From Actinobacteria bacterium IMCC25003 (GTDB lineage: Bacteria > Actinomycetota > Actinomycetes > Nanopelagicales > Nanopelagicaceae), in assembly GCA_002284855.1 (NCBI GenBank), contig CP015603.1, positions 620,001-684,000 of the forward strand: a stretch of 64,000 bases of DNA, in the 5' to 3' direction. The notes beneath the pieces are model-generated. The model was given only the letters and a program-made list of their open reading frames with translations. It ran no database searches and had not been told where the DNA came from. A program made the position numbers and the translations under genes. Of this stretch, positions 9,600 to 20,246 are shown piece by piece; the stretch's first letter is position 1, and each line of letters opens with the position of its first letter.

Positions 9600-11114
9600 A
9601 TGACAACGTTTATCGATAGCGTCACTCTCTTTGCCTCTGCCGGAAAAGGTGGCGACGGTTGCGTCTCTGTTAAGCGCGAAAAATTTAAGCCACTCGGTGG
9701 TCCTGATGGTGGTAACGGTGGACGCGGTGGCGACATCATTCTCGTCGTCGATTCATCAGTAACAACTCTCCTTGATTTCCACCATTCGCCACATCGCAAA
9801 GCAACATCTGGTCACCAGGGTTATGGCGATCGCAAAGATGGTGTTTCAGGCGAAGATCTCATCCTTCCTGTTCCAAACGGAACTGTTATCTACGATGAAG
9901 ATGGCGAACAAATCGCGGATCTCATTGGCATTGGCACAACATTCCTTGCAGCGCGCGGTGGACACGGTGGCCTCGGAAACCTCGCACTCTCTTCATCAAA
10001 GCGTCGCGCACCAGGATTTGCACTTCTTGGCGAACCAGGCGAAGAACGCAAACTTACGCTTCAACTCAAATCAGTAGCTGACATTGCTCTCGTTGGATTC
10101 CCAAGCGCAGGTAAGTCTTCTCTCATTGCAGCTATCTCTGCAGCACGTCCAAAGATTGCTGACTATCCATTTACTACCTTGGTTCCAAACCTCGGCGTCG
10201 TGCAAGCAGGCGATACACGCTTCACCGTTGCAGATGTTCCAGGACTTATTCCAGGAGCTTCACAAGGCAAGGGACTCGGACTTCAATTCCTACGCCACGT
10301 CGAACGTTGTGTAGCACTCGTTCACGTACTCGATTGCGGAACGCTTGAGACAGACCGCAATCCCATCGATGATCTTGAAGCAATAGAAAATGAATTGGCG
10401 CTCTATGGTGGTCTTGAAGATCGCGTTCGTATTGTGGCTCTCAACAAGATTGATCTTCCCGATGGCAAAGCTATGGCCGATATGGTCGAAGAACAGCTCA
10501 AAGAAAAGGGCTACGAGGTCTATAAAGTCTCTGCAGCAAGTCGCGAAGGTTTGCAGGAACTTCTTTACTCCATGGCTCGTCTTGTTCAGCGTGAGCGCGC
10601 AGAAGCGGCAAAGGAAGAGCGCACTCGCATTATCTTGCGCCCAGTAGCTGTCGATGATTCAGGATTTACCGTTCAGAAGAATGGCGATGGATCATTTAGC
10701 GTCCGTGGACAGAAAGTTGTTCGCTGGGTTCGCCAGACCAACTTTAAAAACGCAGAAGCAATTGGTTACCTTGCAGATCGCCTTGCACAGCTTGGTGTTG
10801 AAAAGGAATTGTTTAAGAAGGGCGCAGTGGCTGGCTCTGAAGTTCGTATTGGCTCTGGCGATAATGAAGTTGTCTTCGAATGGGAACCAACTATCGAAGC
10901 CGGTGCCGAACAGCTAGCTGGCTTCTTGCACCGCCGTGGAGAAGATTCACGTCTGGAAGGCGCATGGCAGACAGTTGAAACCGAACGCGATCGTCTCTCT
11001 GATGAAGAAGTTGCTCGCCAATGGGAGTACAACGTTGCTGAACCACATAACCCTGAGATTAAATTGACTCTCGATGAGATTGAAGAGAGCGAAACAGAAA
11101 GCAATGACAAGTGA
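9600..11114 (+). CDS. obgE: Ribosome-assembly GTPase Obg
   Basis: Essential GTPase acting in 50S subunit maturation and stress control. Three domains are visible: the Gly-rich Obg fold (1 to about 158, [21 protein letters not shown]), the G domain with G1 GFPSAGKS (166-173), DVPG and NKID, and a C-terminal OCT domain with an acidic end. 504 residues, as in other actinobacteria. A GGGAG ribosome-binding site precedes the ATG. Overlaps proB by four bases (GTGA); obg-proB-proA is a common actinobacterial order. Confidence 0.97.
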   Translation: MTTFIDSVTLFASAGKGGDGCVSVKREKFKPLGGPDGGNGGRGGDIILVVDSSVTTLLDFHHSPHRKATSGHQGYGDRKDGVSGEDLILPVPNGTVIYDEDGEQIADLIGIGTTFLAARGGHGGLGNLALSSSKRRAPGFALLGEPGEERKLTLQLKSVADIALVGFPSAGKSSLIAAISAARPKIADYPFTTLVPNLGVVQAGDTRFTVADVPGLIPGASQGKGLGLQFLRHVERCVALVHVLDCGTLETDRNPIDDLEAIENELALYGGLEDRVRIVALNKIDLPDGKAMADMVEEQLKEKGYEVYKVSAASREGLQELLYSMARLVQRERAEAAKEERTRIILRPVAVDDSGFTVQKNGDGSFSVRGQKVVRWVRQTNFKNAEAIGYLADRLAQLGVEKELFKKGAVAGSEVRIGSGDNEVVFEWEPTIEAGAEQLAGFLHRRGEDSRLEGAWQTVETERDRLSDEEVARQWEYNVAEPHNPEIKLTLDEIEESETESNDK

Positions 11115-12226
11115 ACCGCGAGGCCATAACTAACGCCAAGCGCGTTGTCATCAAGATTGGCTCTTCATCGCTCACAGGATCTGCTGGCTCTGAACTTGAT
11201 CCCACTGCAGTGCAGAAAGTCGTAGATCTTGCCTTTTCACTCAAGAAGCGCGGCGCTGAAGTTGTCGTCGTCTCCTCAGGTGCCATTGCTGCAGGGCTTT
11301 CACCTCTTGGCTTGAAAGTGCGCCCTAAGGATCTTGCTACTCAGCAGGCAGCAGCATCTGTTGGTCAAGGTTTGCTCATCGCTCAATACAGCGAGAAGTT
11401 TAAAGCGCACGGTGTTATCTCTTCTCAAGTCCTCCTTACTACAGAAGATGTTGTGCGCCGCTCTCACTACGCCAATGCGCAACAGACACTTACCAAACTT
11501 CTCTCATTAGGTGTTGTTCCAGTAATCAATGAGAATGACACCGTTGGAACTCAAGAGATCCGCTTTGGTGATAACGATCGCCTTGCAGCTCTAGTCGCAC
11601 TTCTTATTCAGGCAGATTTACTTGTTCTTGTTTCCGACATTGATGCGTTGTATGACGCGCCACCAACTCAATCTGGAGCACAACCAATTCGCTACGTTGC
11701 CGAAATGTCAGATATCGACTCCATCACCCTTGGTGGTGCAGGAACAGCTGGTGTGGGCAGTGGGGGAATGGTCACAAAAGTTGAAGCCGCCCGTATTGCA
11801 ACGAGCGCTGGAATTCCAATGCTGCTTACCTCTCTCAAAGAATCTGCAGAGGCAATAGCCGGTGGCGAACTCGGAACTTTCTTTGAAGCGCACACATCAA
11901 AAGCTAATTCACGACTCTTATGGCTCGCTCATGCATCAACCCCACGAGGTCGCCTCATTCTTGATGATGGCGCCGTTACCGCCATTCTTGAACGCGGCGT
12001 ATCGCTACTTCCTGCAGGCGTTACTGCAGTCGAAGGTGATTTCATCTCAGGCGATACCGTCGAACTCGCTTCCAAAGCTGGAAAAGTCATCGCACGTGGA
12101 TTAGTTGCATTCGACTCGGAAGAAATTCCTCAGATGCTCGGCCGCTCGACAAAAGAACTTGCTGCATCACTCGGCGCTGAATATGAGCGCGAACTTGTGC
12201 ATAGAGATGATTTAGTTCTCCTATGA
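11111..12226 (+). CDS. proB: Glutamate 5-kinase
   Basis: First step of proline synthesis: phosphorylates the glutamate gamma-carboxylate. The amino-acid kinase domain ([40 protein letters not shown]-like [10 protein letters not shown]) is followed by a C-terminal PUA domain from about residue 277 ([10 protein letters not shown]). 371 residues. The GTG start overlaps the obgE stop, so the gene depends on coupled translation. ProA follows with another four-base overlap, matching the substrate hand-over between the two enzymes. Confidence 0.96.
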   Translation: MNREAITNAKRVVIKIGSSSLTGSAGSELDPTAVQKVVDLAFSLKKRGAEVVVVSSGAIAAGLSPLGLKVRPKDLATQQAAASVGQGLLIAQYSEKFKAHGVISSQVLLTTEDVVRRSHYANAQQTLTKLLSLGVVPVINENDTVGTQEIRFGDNDRLAALVALLIQADLLVLVSDIDALYDAPPTQSGAQPIRYVAEMSDIDSITLGGAGTAGVGSGGMVTKVEAARIATSAGIPMLLTSLKESAEAIAGGELGTFFEAHTSKANSRLLWLAHASTPRGRLILDDGAVTAILERGVSLLPAGVTAVEGDFISGDTVELASKAGKVIARGLVAFDSEEIPQMLGRSTKELAASLGAEYERELVHRDDLVLL

Positions 12227-13491
12227 ACGCCGAAGCATTGGTAGCCGAGTTAGCGCTCACGGCGCGTAAAGCATCGCGCACGCTATCTACTGCGACGGGT
12301 GCAGAACGTAAGGCAGCACTTGAGGCAATTGCACAAGCGATCGAATCTCGTAGCGCTGAAATTCTCGCCGCCAATGAGATTGATATGAATAACGCCCGTG
12401 CTGAAGATATGCACCCACAGATGCAAGACCGACTACTTCTTACCGCTGATCGCATTCAAGGAATTGCTGGGGGAGCGCGCCAAGTCGCAGCACTTCCAGA
12501 TCCACTGGGCCAGACGTTGCGTAAATCCACCCTTCCTAACGGTCTTGAGCTCGAACAAATCTCTGTCCCCTTTGGCGTTATCGGAATGGTTTACGAAGCT
12601 CGCCCAAACGTAACTGTCGATGCTGCAGTCATCCTCTTGATGTCGGGAAATGCTGCCTTGTTACGCGGTTCATCGAGTGCGCGCAATAGCAATGAAATTC
12701 TCGTCACCGTGATGCGAGATGCACTTTCACAGACAAAGATCTCACCTGATGTTCTGCAGTTGATTCCGTCAGAAGATCGTGCGACAACAAAGGCTCTGCT
12801 CACAGCCCGCGGCAAAGTGGATCTCGTGATCCCTCGTGGAAGCGCCGCACTTATCCGCATGGTTGTTGATGAAGCAACTGTTCCAACAATCGAAACAGGC
12901 GCGGGTGTCTGCCATGTCTACGTTGACGAGTTTGCAGATATCGAAAAGGCTCTACCCATTCTCATCAACTCAAAAACTCATCGCCCGAGTGTCTGCAATG
13001 CAGCCGAAACTTTATTGGTCCATAAATCAATTGCTCCAACTTTCTTGCCAATGGCGCTCAAGGCTCTCAGTGATGCCGGCGTTATCTTGCACTCAGATGC
13101 AACAGCTCAGAAAGTTGCCGATACATTTAAGATTGCTTCAACAATTGCCACTGATGAGAACTGGTCAACTGAATATGGTGTTCTCGAGATGAACGTGGCT
13201 GTTGTTGATTCAGTTGATGCTGCTGCCGATCACATTGCTCAATACGGCACAAATCACACAGAAGCGATAGTGACTGAAAATAAAGCCAATGCCGCTCGGT
13301 TTATTGCGCTCTCAGATTGCGCAGCCGTGATGGTCAATACTTCAACTCGTTTTACCGATGGCGAGCAGATGGGATTTGGTGCAGAGATCGGAATCTCAAA
13401 TCAGAAGTTGCATGCACGAGGACCAATGGGCCTTGAAGCGATGACCACAACTACCTGGATAGTTACTGGAAACGGCCAGATTCGCTCTTAA
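12223..13491 (+). CDS. proA: Glutamate-5-semialdehyde dehydrogenase (gamma-glutamyl phosphate reductase)
   Basis: Second step of proline synthesis: NADPH-dependent reduction of glutamyl phosphate. The 422 residues carry the family motifs VPFGVIGMVYEARPNVT, the nucleotide-binding IPRGSAALI and the catalytic cysteine in GAGVCHVYVD. The ATGA overlap with proB indicates coupling. No terminator is seen after the stop; the next gene, gatC, has its own -10 element 13 bases on. Confidence 0.97.
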   Translation: MNAEALVAELALTARKASRTLSTATGAERKAALEAIAQAIESRSAEILAANEIDMNNARAEDMHPQMQDRLLLTADRIQGIAGGARQVAALPDPLGQTLRKSTLPNGLELEQISVPFGVIGMVYEARPNVTVDAAVILLMSGNAALLRGSSSARNSNEILVTVMRDALSQTKISPDVLQLIPSEDRATTKALLTARGKVDLVIPRGSAALIRMVVDEATVPTIETGAGVCHVYVDEFADIEKALPILINSKTHRPSVCNAAETLLVHKSIAPTFLPMALKALSDAGVILHSDATAQKVADTFKIASTIATDENWSTEYGVLEMNVAVVDSVDAAADHIAQYGTNHTEAIVTENKANAARFIALSDCAAVMVNTSTRFTDGEQMGFGAEIGISNQKLHARGPMGLEAMTTTTWIVTGNGQIRS

Positions 13492-13504
13492 AGTAGATTT
13501 TTTA

Positions 13505-13510
13505 TAGACT
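13505..13510 (+). promoter_or_regulatory. Leaderless-type -10 element for gatC
   Basis: TAGACT ends six bases before the ATG at 13517, with no ribosome-binding site between. The TAGACTGCAC string is identical to the one before ndk. Confidence 0.5.
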
Positions 13511-13516
13511 GCACTT

Positions 13517-13816
13517 ATGAGCAGCCTCTCCCGCGATGATGTCGCAAAGCTTGCAGGTCTTGCCCGTATCGAAATGACTGAGTCTGAACTCGTCGAACTC
13601 TCATCACAATTTGGAATGATTCTCGATGCTGTAGCTCGTGTACAGGAGATGGATCTCTCTGGCGTGAAGGCAACATCGCACCCACAGCCTCTCGAAAACA
13701 TTGCTCGCCCCGATGTCGTTCTTCCAAGCCTTTCTCCTGAAGATGCGCTCTCTGGAGCACCTGCACAGGAAGAGTCACGTTTCCGCGTTCCTCAAATCTT
13801 GGGTGAAGCTGAATGA
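13517..13816 (+). CDS. gatC: Aspartyl/glutamyl-tRNA amidotransferase subunit C
   Basis: Small stabilising subunit of GatCAB, which converts Glu-tRNA(Gln) and Asp-tRNA(Asn) to the amidated forms. 99 residues; begins [22 protein letters not shown], the conserved helical start, and ends with the RVPQIL tail that wraps around GatA. The start is fixed by the -10 element six bases upstream. Overlaps gatA by four bases. Confidence 0.95.
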   Translation: MSSLSRDDVAKLAGLARIEMTESELVELSSQFGMILDAVARVQEMDLSGVKATSHPQPLENIARPDVVLPSLSPEDALSGAPAQEESRFRVPQILGEAE

Positions 13817-15309
13817 TTAATAAGACAGCCGCTCAGATGGCCGATGCTCTTGCTAAGGACGAGACAACATCTGTCGAACTGACACAAGCACATCTAGATC
13901 GCATTGCCTCAGTTGATGGACAGGTAAAAGCTTTCTTGCATGTTGACTCCGAAGGCGCACTTGCGCAAGCAAAAGATGTTGATGCACGACGCGCACAAGG
14001 CGAAAAACTTTCTCCTATCGCTGGAATTCCTCTCGCGCTTAAAGATGTTCTTGCGCAGAAGGGTGTTCCCACAACAGCAGGTTCAAAGATTTTGCAGGGA
14101 TGGCGCCCACCTTATGACTCAACAGTTGTCAGCAAACTTAAAGATGCTGGTGTTGTCATCATGGGTAAGACCAATATGGATGAATTCGCTATGGGTTCAT
14201 CAACTGAGAATTCAGGCTACGGCCCCACATTTAACCCTTGGGATTTAACTCGCACGCCAGGTGGTTCATCAGGTGGATCCGCAGCAGCTGTATCTGCATT
14301 TGAAGCACCTCTTGCCGTTGGTTCTGATACTGGTGGATCTATTCGCCAACCTGCAGCGTTGACTGGAATTGTCGGTGTTCGTCCTACATATGGCGCAGTT
14401 TCACGTTTTGGCTTGATTGCATATTCATCAAGCCTTGATCAAGCAGGACCATTCGGTCGCACTGTTCTTGATACAGCGCTTCTTCACGAGGTAATGGCTG
14501 GCCATGATCCAAAGGATGCAACCAGCATCAATGCACCTGTTCCTGCAGTAGTTGCTGCTGCAAAGAGTGGCGATGTAAAGGGAATGAAGATCGGTGTCAT
14601 CAAGCAGTTACAAGGCGAGGGATATCAGAAAGGCGTGCAGACACGTTTCGATGAATCACTTGAAGTTCTTGCATCCCTAGGCGCAGAAATTGTGGAAGTA
14701 GATTGCCCAAGCTTTGAATATGCACTAGCTGCCTATTACCTCATTGCTCCATCTGAATGTTCTTCTAATCTCGCTCGTTTCGATGCAATGCGCTACGGGC
14801 TACGTACAGGTGATGTCGATGGTGCATCTGCAGAGGCTGTAATGAGCGCAACCCGCGATGCTGGATTTGGCCGTGAGGTAAAGCGCCGCATCATCCTCGG
14901 AACCTACGCACTTTCATCAGGATATTACGATGCTTATTACGGTAGCGCGCAGAAGATCCGCACACTTATTATTCAAGATTACGCAAAGGCATTTACTAAG
15001 GCAGATGTATTGGTATCTCCAACTGCGCCAACAACTGCCTACAAGATTGGCGAGAAAGTCGATGACCCCATGGCGATGTACTTGGGCGATGTTGCAACTA
15101 TTCCGGTAAACCTTGCTGGTATCTGTGGAATGTCGCTACCTGCAGGACTTGCAGATGAAGATAACTTGCCGGTTGGTTTCCAGATCATGGCCCCTGCAAT
15201 GCAGGATCAGCGTCTCTACCAAGCAGGTGCAGCACTAGAAGCGGCGCTTCTATCCAAGTGGGGCGCACCAATTCTTTCAAAGGCTCCTGAGTTGAAGGGA
15301 GCGAAGTAA
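13813..15309 (+). CDS. gatA: Aspartyl/glutamyl-tRNA amidotransferase subunit A
   Basis: Glutaminase subunit of GatCAB that supplies ammonia to GatB. An amidase-signature enzyme of 498 residues with the Lys-cisSer-Ser catalytic triad visible in ALKDVL, in the Gly/Ser-rich [13 protein letters not shown] and in [12 protein letters not shown]. Overlaps gatC by four bases and gatB by one. Its presence implies an indirect route to Gln-tRNA(Gln) and/or Asn-tRNA(Asn). Confidence 0.97.
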   Translation: MINKTAAQMADALAKDETTSVELTQAHLDRIASVDGQVKAFLHVDSEGALAQAKDVDARRAQGEKLSPIAGIPLALKDVLAQKGVPTTAGSKILQGWRPPYDSTVVSKLKDAGVVIMGKTNMDEFAMGSSTENSGYGPTFNPWDLTRTPGGSSGGSAAAVSAFEAPLAVGSDTGGSIRQPAALTGIVGVRPTYGAVSRFGLIAYSSSLDQAGPFGRTVLDTALLHEVMAGHDPKDATSINAPVPAVVAAAKSGDVKGMKIGVIKQLQGEGYQKGVQTRFDESLEVLASLGAEIVEVDCPSFEYALAAYYLIAPSECSSNLARFDAMRYGLRTGDVDGASAEAVMSATRDAGFGREVKRRIILGTYALSSGYYDAYYGSAQKIRTLIIQDYAKAFTKADVLVSPTAPTTAYKIGEKVDDPMAMYLGDVATIPVNLAGICGMSLPAGLADEDNLPVGFQIMAPAMQDQRLYQAGAALEAALLSKWGAPILSKAPELKGAK

Positions 15310-16820
15310 TGGCTCTTCCAACATATGACGAAGTAATTGCTAAATGGGATCCCGTTTTAGGACTTGAAGTCCACGTCGAGCTCAACACCAACAGCAAAAT
15401 GTTCTGTTCTTGCGCAACTGAATTCGGTGCAGCTCCAAACACACAGACATGTCCTGTCTGCTTGGCGTTACCTGGTGCACTTCCTGTAGTTAACGAGAAG
15501 GCGATTGAATCTACGATTCTTATTGGCCTGGCACTCAACTGCAAGATTGCGCCCTATAGCCGCTTTGCTCGCAAGAATTACTTCTACCCAGATATGCCGA
15601 AGAACTTCCAGATTTCACAGTACGACGAACCCATCTGTTTTGATGGTTATGTCGATGTTGAGATCGAAACCGATGAGGGTACAAAGCAGTTCCGCATTGA
15701 AATCGAACGCGTTCATATGGAAGAAGACACCGGAAAGTCACTTCACGTAGGTGGTGCAACCGGTCGTATTCATGGCGCCGATTACTCGCTTCTGGATTAC
15801 AACCGCGCCGGTATCCCACTCGTTGAAATTGTTACCAAGATTGTTCCGGGCACAGGCAAGTACGCGCCAGAAGTAGCTAAGGCTTATGTGGCAGAACTGC
15901 GCGACATCCTGCGTGGCCTCAAGGTTTCAGATGTAAAGATGGAGCAAGGCTCACTTCGTTGCGATGCCAACGTATCTTTAAAGCCGATTGGTTCAGATGT
16001 TTTAGGCACACGGTCTGAGACAAAGAACGTTAACTCTCTTCGCTCTGTCGAACGCGCAATCCGCGGTGAAATGATTCGTCACGCCGAACTTCTCAATGAA
16101 GGCAAGAAGGTAAAGCAAGAAACCCGCCACTTCCAGGAAGATACTGGCCTTACTCGCTCAGGTCGCTCCAAAGAACAGGCAGAGGATTACCGCTACTTCC
16201 CAGATCCAGATTTGGTTCCAGTAACTCCAGCGGCTGCATGGATTGAAGAGCTTCGTGCAACGCTTCCAGAGCGCCCATCACTTCGTCGTAAGCGCATCAA
16301 GGAAGAGTGGAACGTTCCGGATAAAGAGATGGAAGCGATGATCAACGCCGATGTTCTCGATATCGTTGAAGCAACAGTTCTTCTCGGCGCAGATCCAACT
16401 AAGGCACGCACATGGTGGCTCGGTGAAATTTCACGTATTGCAAATGATCAGAACGTTGCAATTGCAGATCTTGCAATCACGCCCGCAGATGTCGCAGAAC
16501 TCGTAGCTCTCGTTGCAAGCGGTGACCTCACCGACAAACTTGCTCGCCAAGTTGTCGAAGGCGTTATTGCCGGCGAAGGAAAGCCTTCTGAGGTTGTTGC
16601 GAAGCGTGGGATTAAAGTCGTCAATGATGATGGTGCACTCATGGCTGCAATTGAAAAAGTATGTGCTGAGCAAGCAGATACTGCAGAGAAAGTTCGCGGG
16701 GGACACCTGCCAGCAGCTGGCGCACTCATTGGCGCAGTCATGAAAGAGACAAAGGGCCAAGCAGATGCTGCGCGAGTTCGCGAGCTTCTACTTGGCCACC
16801 TTGGACACGCTGCTAATTAA
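15309..16820 (+). CDS. gatB: Aspartyl/glutamyl-tRNA amidotransferase subunit B
   Basis: tRNA-binding and kinase/transamidase subunit of GatCAB. The N-terminal cradle ([31 protein letters not shown] with zinc cysteines) and the C-terminal YqeY-like tail domain ([19 protein letters not shown]) are present over 503 residues. The stop codon directly abuts the stop of the convergent minus-strand transporter gene, with no terminator visible between them. Confidence 0.97.
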   Translation: MALPTYDEVIAKWDPVLGLEVHVELNTNSKMFCSCATEFGAAPNTQTCPVCLALPGALPVVNEKAIESTILIGLALNCKIAPYSRFARKNYFYPDMPKNFQISQYDEPICFDGYVDVEIETDEGTKQFRIEIERVHMEEDTGKSLHVGGATGRIHGADYSLLDYNRAGIPLVEIVTKIVPGTGKYAPEVAKAYVAELRDILRGLKVSDVKMEQGSLRCDANVSLKPIGSDVLGTRSETKNVNSLRSVERAIRGEMIRHAELLNEGKKVKQETRHFQEDTGLTRSGRSKEQAEDYRYFPDPDLVPVTPAAAWIEELRATLPERPSLRRKRIKEEWNVPDKEMEAMINADVLDIVEATVLLGADPTKARTWWLGEISRIANDQNVAIADLAITPADVAELVALVASGDLTDKLARQVVEGVIAGEGKPSEVVAKRGIKVVNDDGALMAAIEKVCAEQADTAEKVRGGHLPAAGALIGAVMKETKGQADAARVRELLLGHLGHAAN

Positions 16821-18284
16821 TTAGTGAAGGCCAGCGCCTTCAGTTTCAACGAGTGACTCTTTACCGATATTGATAAAGAAGAAGAGCACGATTGCACCTG
16901 TAAATAGAAGCACTGCACTGAATTTAAATGCCACTGTGAAGCCGTGTGTCATAGCAAAAGGCTGAACCATCTTGCCAAGCTCGGTATGAGCTGCTGCATA
17001 CGTTGTAGTTGCTGTTGCAGCTACTGTATTGAGAAGCGCTGTACCGAGTGATCCACCGATCTGCTGTGATGTATTGAGCATTGCACTAGCAACTCCAGTG
17101 TCGTGGTTAGAGACGCCGTGAAGTGAAGTAGAAGTCAATGGAATAAAGACAAGTGCCATACCGCTCGACATGATCAAAAGTGAAGGTACAACGTGTGTGA
17201 AATACGCAGTCTCCGGGGTAATTCGAGTAAGGAGTAAGAGACCGATACCAGCAAAGATAAGACCAGGAACCATAAGTGGCTTAGGTCCAACCTTGGGTAG
17301 CAACTGTGATGCGATTCCAGCGAAAACAATGATTCCAGCTGTGAATGGCAAGAAGGCAAAACCAGATTTCAGTGGGCTAAAGCCAAGGATTACCTGAAGG
17401 TAGAGACCGAGGAAGAGGAACATTGAAAATAATCCCGCACCCACAACAAGTGAGCCGATGTATGAACCACCACGGTTGCGTTCTGTAATGACACGAAGTG
17501 GCATGAGCGGGTTAGCAACGCGCTTCTCGATATTGATGAAGATAAAGAGAAGAACGACTGCAGCTGCGAAGAACGAGATTGTTGTAGATGAAGACCAACC
17601 CTTGTGCGCCGCTTCGTTGAACCCGTAGGTGAGAGAGAAGAGTCCAGCTGTTGCTGTAATCACGCCAGGGATGTCATAGGTGTTATCTCCAGCTGCCTTC
17701 GACTCATGAACAAATTTAATGGCAAGAATTCCAGCGATGATTGCAATAGGAGTGTTGACGCCCAGGCACCAACGCCATGATGCGTATTCAGTAAGAGTTC
17801 CACCAAGGATCAATCCGATCGCAGCGCCGCCGCCTGAGATTGCACCAATGACACCAAATGCCTTGGCACGCTCTGCAGGAACGCTAAATGTGACTGAGAT
17901 GATTGCAAGAGCTGCTGGTGCAAGAAGAGCAGCGAAGACGCCCTGCAGTGCACGAGATGCAAAGAGCAAGCCTTGGGTTGAAGCAATTCCGCCGAGTGCA
18001 GACGCAGCTGCGAATCCGGTGAGACCAACCAAGAAAATCTTCTTGCGACCCATGTAGTCACCAATACGACCACCAAGGAGAAGGAGTGAACCGAAGGCCA
18101 ATGTGTAGGCAGTGATAACCCACTGTTGGTTGGCATCAGAGATACCAAGGTCTACTTTTGCGCTCGGAATAGCGATATTCATAATTGAGCTATCGAGCAC
18201 AATCATCAACTGAGCGATTGCGACGACAAAAAGCGTGCGCCATCTGGTTGGGTCTAACGTCTGATCTTGGTCTTGCTTTGACAC
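16821..18284 (-). CDS. MFS drug-efflux type transporter, DHA2 (14-helix) family
   Basis: Proton-coupled exporter of the EmrB/QacA type. 487 residues with about 14 hydrophobic segments. Family motifs are visible: LDSSIMNIAIPS in helix 1 (motif D1), GGRIGDYMGRKKIF (motif A) and GGGAAIGLILGG (motif C) in helix 5. The start is GTG with AGGAGA six bases upstream. It lies opposite to its neighbours, between gatB and ilvD, and is divergent from ilvD across 68 bases. Substrate cannot be told from sequence; no accessory membrane-fusion gene is next to it. Confidence 0.9.
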   Translation of the reverse strand: MSKQDQDQTLDPTRWRTLFVVAIAQLMIVLDSSIMNIAIPSAKVDLGISDANQQWVITAYTLAFGSLLLLGGRIGDYMGRKKIFLVGLTGFAAASALGGIASTQGLLFASRALQGVFAALLAPAALAIISVTFSVPAERAKAFGVIGAISGGGAAIGLILGGTLTEYASWRWCLGVNTPIAIIAGILAIKFVHESKAAGDNTYDIPGVITATAGLFSLTYGFNEAAHKGWSSSTTISFFAAAVVLLFIFINIEKRVANPLMPLRVITERNRGGSYIGSLVVGAGLFSMFLFLGLYLQVILGFSPLKSGFAFLPFTAGIIVFAGIASQLLPKVGPKPLMVPGLIFAGIGLLLLTRITPETAYFTHVVPSLLIMSSGMALVFIPLTSTSLHGVSNHDTGVASAMLNTSQQIGGSLGTALLNTVAATATTTYAAAHTELGKMVQPFAMTHGFTVAFKFSAVLLFTGAIVLFFFINIGKESLVETEGAGLH

Positions 18285-18317
18285 AGGGCATCTCCTATTA
18301 GGCGGTTTATCGGATTT

Positions 18318-18338
18318 CTCTCAAATCACGCTTGAGAG
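18318..18338. promoter_or_regulatory. Inverted repeat in the MFS-ilvD divergent region
   Basis: CTCTCAA (18318-18324) and TTGAGAG (18332-18338) form a perfect 7-7-7 inverted repeat immediately upstream of the ilvD -10 element and covering its -35 position. It is shaped like a repressor or activator site. No cognate regulator gene is adjacent. Confidence 0.4.
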
Positions 18339-18340
18339 GA

Positions 18341-18346
18341 TAGAAT
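18341..18346 (+). promoter_or_regulatory. Leaderless-type -10 element for ilvD
   Basis: TAGAAT ends six bases before the ilvD ATG (18353). No ribosome-binding site is present in the intervening TCTCTC. Confidence 0.55.
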
Positions 18347-18352
18347 TCTCTC

Positions 18353-20026
18353 ATGTCGAAGATGAAACCGCGTTCCGGACTCGTAACCGATGGATTAGAG
18401 CGTGCACCAGCTCGCGGAATGCTTCGCGCAGTTGGAATGGGCGATGAAGATTGGGTTAAACCACAGATCGGTATCGCATCTTCATGGAATGAAATCACTC
18501 CATGCAACCTTTCTCTCGATCGTCTTGCAAAAGCATCACGTAAGGGCGTCATCGATGCCGGGGGATTCCCTATGCAATTTGGAACCATCTCAGTCTCCGA
18601 TGGAATTTCTATGGGCCACGAAGGAATGCACTTCTCACTCGTTTCTCGCGAAGTTATTGCAGACTCTGTTGAAACGGTGATGCAGGCAGAGCGCCTCGAT
18701 GGCATGGTCACATTTGCTGGTTGCGATAAATCACTTCCAGGAATGATGATGGCGGCAGCGCGTATCGATGTTGCATCAGTATTTGTCTACGCAGGTTCAA
18801 CTCTGCCAGGCCAAGTTGATGGAAAAGATGTCACCATCATCGATGCATTTGAAGCAGTCGGTGCATGTGCTCGCGGATTGATTACAAAAGATCGCGTTGA
18901 TCAGATTGAGAAAGCTATCTGCCCTGGCGAAGGCGCTTGCGGCGGTATGTACACAGCAAACACCATGGCGAGTATCGCTGAAGCAATTGGCCTCTCACTT
19001 CCAGGTTCTGCTGCGCCTCCTGCAGTCGACCGTCGTCGCGATGCGTATGCTGAACAAGCAGGCGCTGCAGTTGTGAATTTGATTGCTAAGGGAATTACAA
19101 CTCGCGACATCTTGACCAAGAAGGCATTTGAAAATGCCATCACTATCTTGATGGCTCTTGGTGGTTCTACCAACGCTGTTCTGCACTTGCTTGCAATTGC
19201 ACACGAAGCAGAAGTTGATCTCACACTCGAAGATTTCCACCGCATCGGCTCAAAGGTTCCACTACTCGGAGACCTCAAACCTTTCGGAAAATATGTCATG
19301 ACAGATGTCGACCGCGTTGGTGGAATTCCTGTTGTACTTCGCATTCTTTTGGATGCTGGTTATCTCCACGGAGATACGCTCACCGTGACAGGCAAGACCA
19401 TGGCCGAGAACTTGGCAGATATCAATCCTCCACTTGCCGATGGCGATGTCATCTTCCCGGTTGATAAGCCAATGTCGACTGATATCGGAATCACAATTCT
19501 TGGCGGAACTCTTGCAACCGAAGGAGCTGTATGTAAGACAGCTGGAATCGGAATCGAAACTTTTGAAGGTCCAGCTCGAGTATTCGAACGCGAACAAGCT
19601 GCGATGGATGCTCTTGAAAATGGAACAATTCAAGAAGGCGATGTCGTCGTTATTCGTTATGAAGGTCCAAAGGGTGGACCAGGTATGCGCGAGATGCTAA
19701 TGATTACCGGTGCTATCAAGGGTGCTGGGCTTGGAAAGAAGACGCTACTTCTTACCGATGGTCGATTCTCTGGTGGTTCAACAGGTCTCTGTGTTGGTCA
19801 CGTTGCACCTGAAGCTGTCGATGGGGGACCGATTGCTTTCATTAAGGATGGCGATCGCGTTCGTATCGATATCCCTAATCGCACACTCGATCTCTTGGTA
19901 GACCCAGCAGAACTCGAAGCCCGCAAAGTTGGCTGGAAGCCGCTGCCTCACAAGTACTCCCGTGGAGTTCTCCATAAGTATTCAAAGCTCGTCGGGTCAG
20001 CATCGAAGGGCGCTGTCTGCGACTAA
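18353..20026 (+). CDS. ilvD: Dihydroxy-acid dehydratase
   Basis: Third common step of valine and isoleucine synthesis: dehydrates 2,3-dihydroxy acids to 2-keto acids with an Fe-S cluster. 557 residues with the cluster cysteines in [13 protein letters not shown] and [16 protein letters not shown] and the C-terminal [15 protein letters not shown]. The start is supported by the -10 element six bases upstream. It has its own promoter and is separated from ilvB by the attenuator region, so it can be controlled apart from ilvBNC. Confidence 0.97.
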   Translation: MSKMKPRSGLVTDGLERAPARGMLRAVGMGDEDWVKPQIGIASSWNEITPCNLSLDRLAKASRKGVIDAGGFPMQFGTISVSDGISMGHEGMHFSLVSREVIADSVETVMQAERLDGMVTFAGCDKSLPGMMMAAARIDVASVFVYAGSTLPGQVDGKDVTIIDAFEAVGACARGLITKDRVDQIEKAICPGEGACGGMYTANTMASIAEAIGLSLPGSAAPPAVDRRRDAYAEQAGAAVVNLIAKGITTRDILTKKAFENAITILMALGGSTNAVLHLLAIAHEAEVDLTLEDFHRIGSKVPLLGDLKPFGKYVMTDVDRVGGIPVVLRILLDAGYLHGDTLTVTGKTMAENLADINPPLADGDVIFPVDKPMSTDIGITILGGTLATEGAVCKTAGIGIETFEGPARVFEREQAAMDALENGTIQEGDVVVIRYEGPKGGPGMREMLMITGAIKGAGLGKKTLLLTDGRFSGGSTGLCVGHVAPEAVDGGPIAFIKDGDRVRIDIPNRTLDLLVDPAELEARKVGWKPLPHKYSRGVLHKYSKLVGSASKGAVCD

Positions 20027-20059
20027 TAGTTTCACTTATTGAGACGTTCATCTCATCTC

Positions 20060-20089
20060 TTGACGCATAGCCCTGCCCCGTTGGAGAAT
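20060..20089 (+). promoter_or_regulatory. Promoter for the ilvB leader
   Basis: TTGACG (20060-20065) and GAGAAT (20084-20089) are 18 bases apart. The expected start is at the ATG of the leader peptide, seven bases after the -10 box, so the leader peptide itself would be translated without a 5' untranslated region. Confidence 0.5.
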
Positions 20090-20096
20090 ACGCAGC

Positions 20097-20144
20097 ATGA
20101 GTTCAACACACGCTTCAGTAGTTTCAGTGGTGGTGATTCGATAG
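20097..20144 (+). CDS. Leader peptide of the ilvBNC attenuator
   Basis: A 15-residue frame, MSSTHASVVSVVVIR, followed by TAG. Five valines and one isoleucine fall within seven codons (20118-20138). This is the expected composition for a peptide that senses charged Val/Ile tRNA. It lies directly before a stem-loop and a terminator, upstream of acetolactate synthase. Attenuation of ilvBNC through a Val/Ile/Leu-rich leader is known in other actinobacteria such as Corynebacterium. Too short for normal gene calling. Confidence 0.8.
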   Translation: MSSTHASVVSVVVIR

Positions 20145-20166
20145 CGCGTGCCTTCACGTCACGCGC
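20144..20166 (+). promoter_or_regulatory. Stem-loop upstream of the ilvB terminator
   Basis: GCGCGTG (20144-20150) pairs perfectly with CACGCGC (20160-20166). It begins at the leader-peptide stop codon, so a ribosome at the stop or on the valine codons would affect its folding. The exact antiterminator pairing could not be settled by eye. Confidence 0.55.
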
Positions 20167-20167
20167 G

Positions 20168-20191
20168 CCCTCAGATATCTGAGGGTTTTTT
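20168..20191 (+). terminator. Attenuator terminator before ilvB
   Basis: The palindrome CCCTCAGATATCTGAGGG (20168-20185) is followed by six T residues (20186-20191). It lies 55 bases before ilvB and 24 bases after the leader-peptide stop, as expected for an attenuator. Confidence 0.88.
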
Positions 20192-20246
20192 CATTTAAGA
20201 AAGTATTACCCGCACAATCAAGGACGAGAGAGAAAGGAGCAAGAAG

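Noticed and set aside
20097-20191. T-box riboswitch before ilvB.
   Set aside because: No T-box consensus or specifier-loop architecture was seen; the Val-rich leader peptide explains the terminator better.
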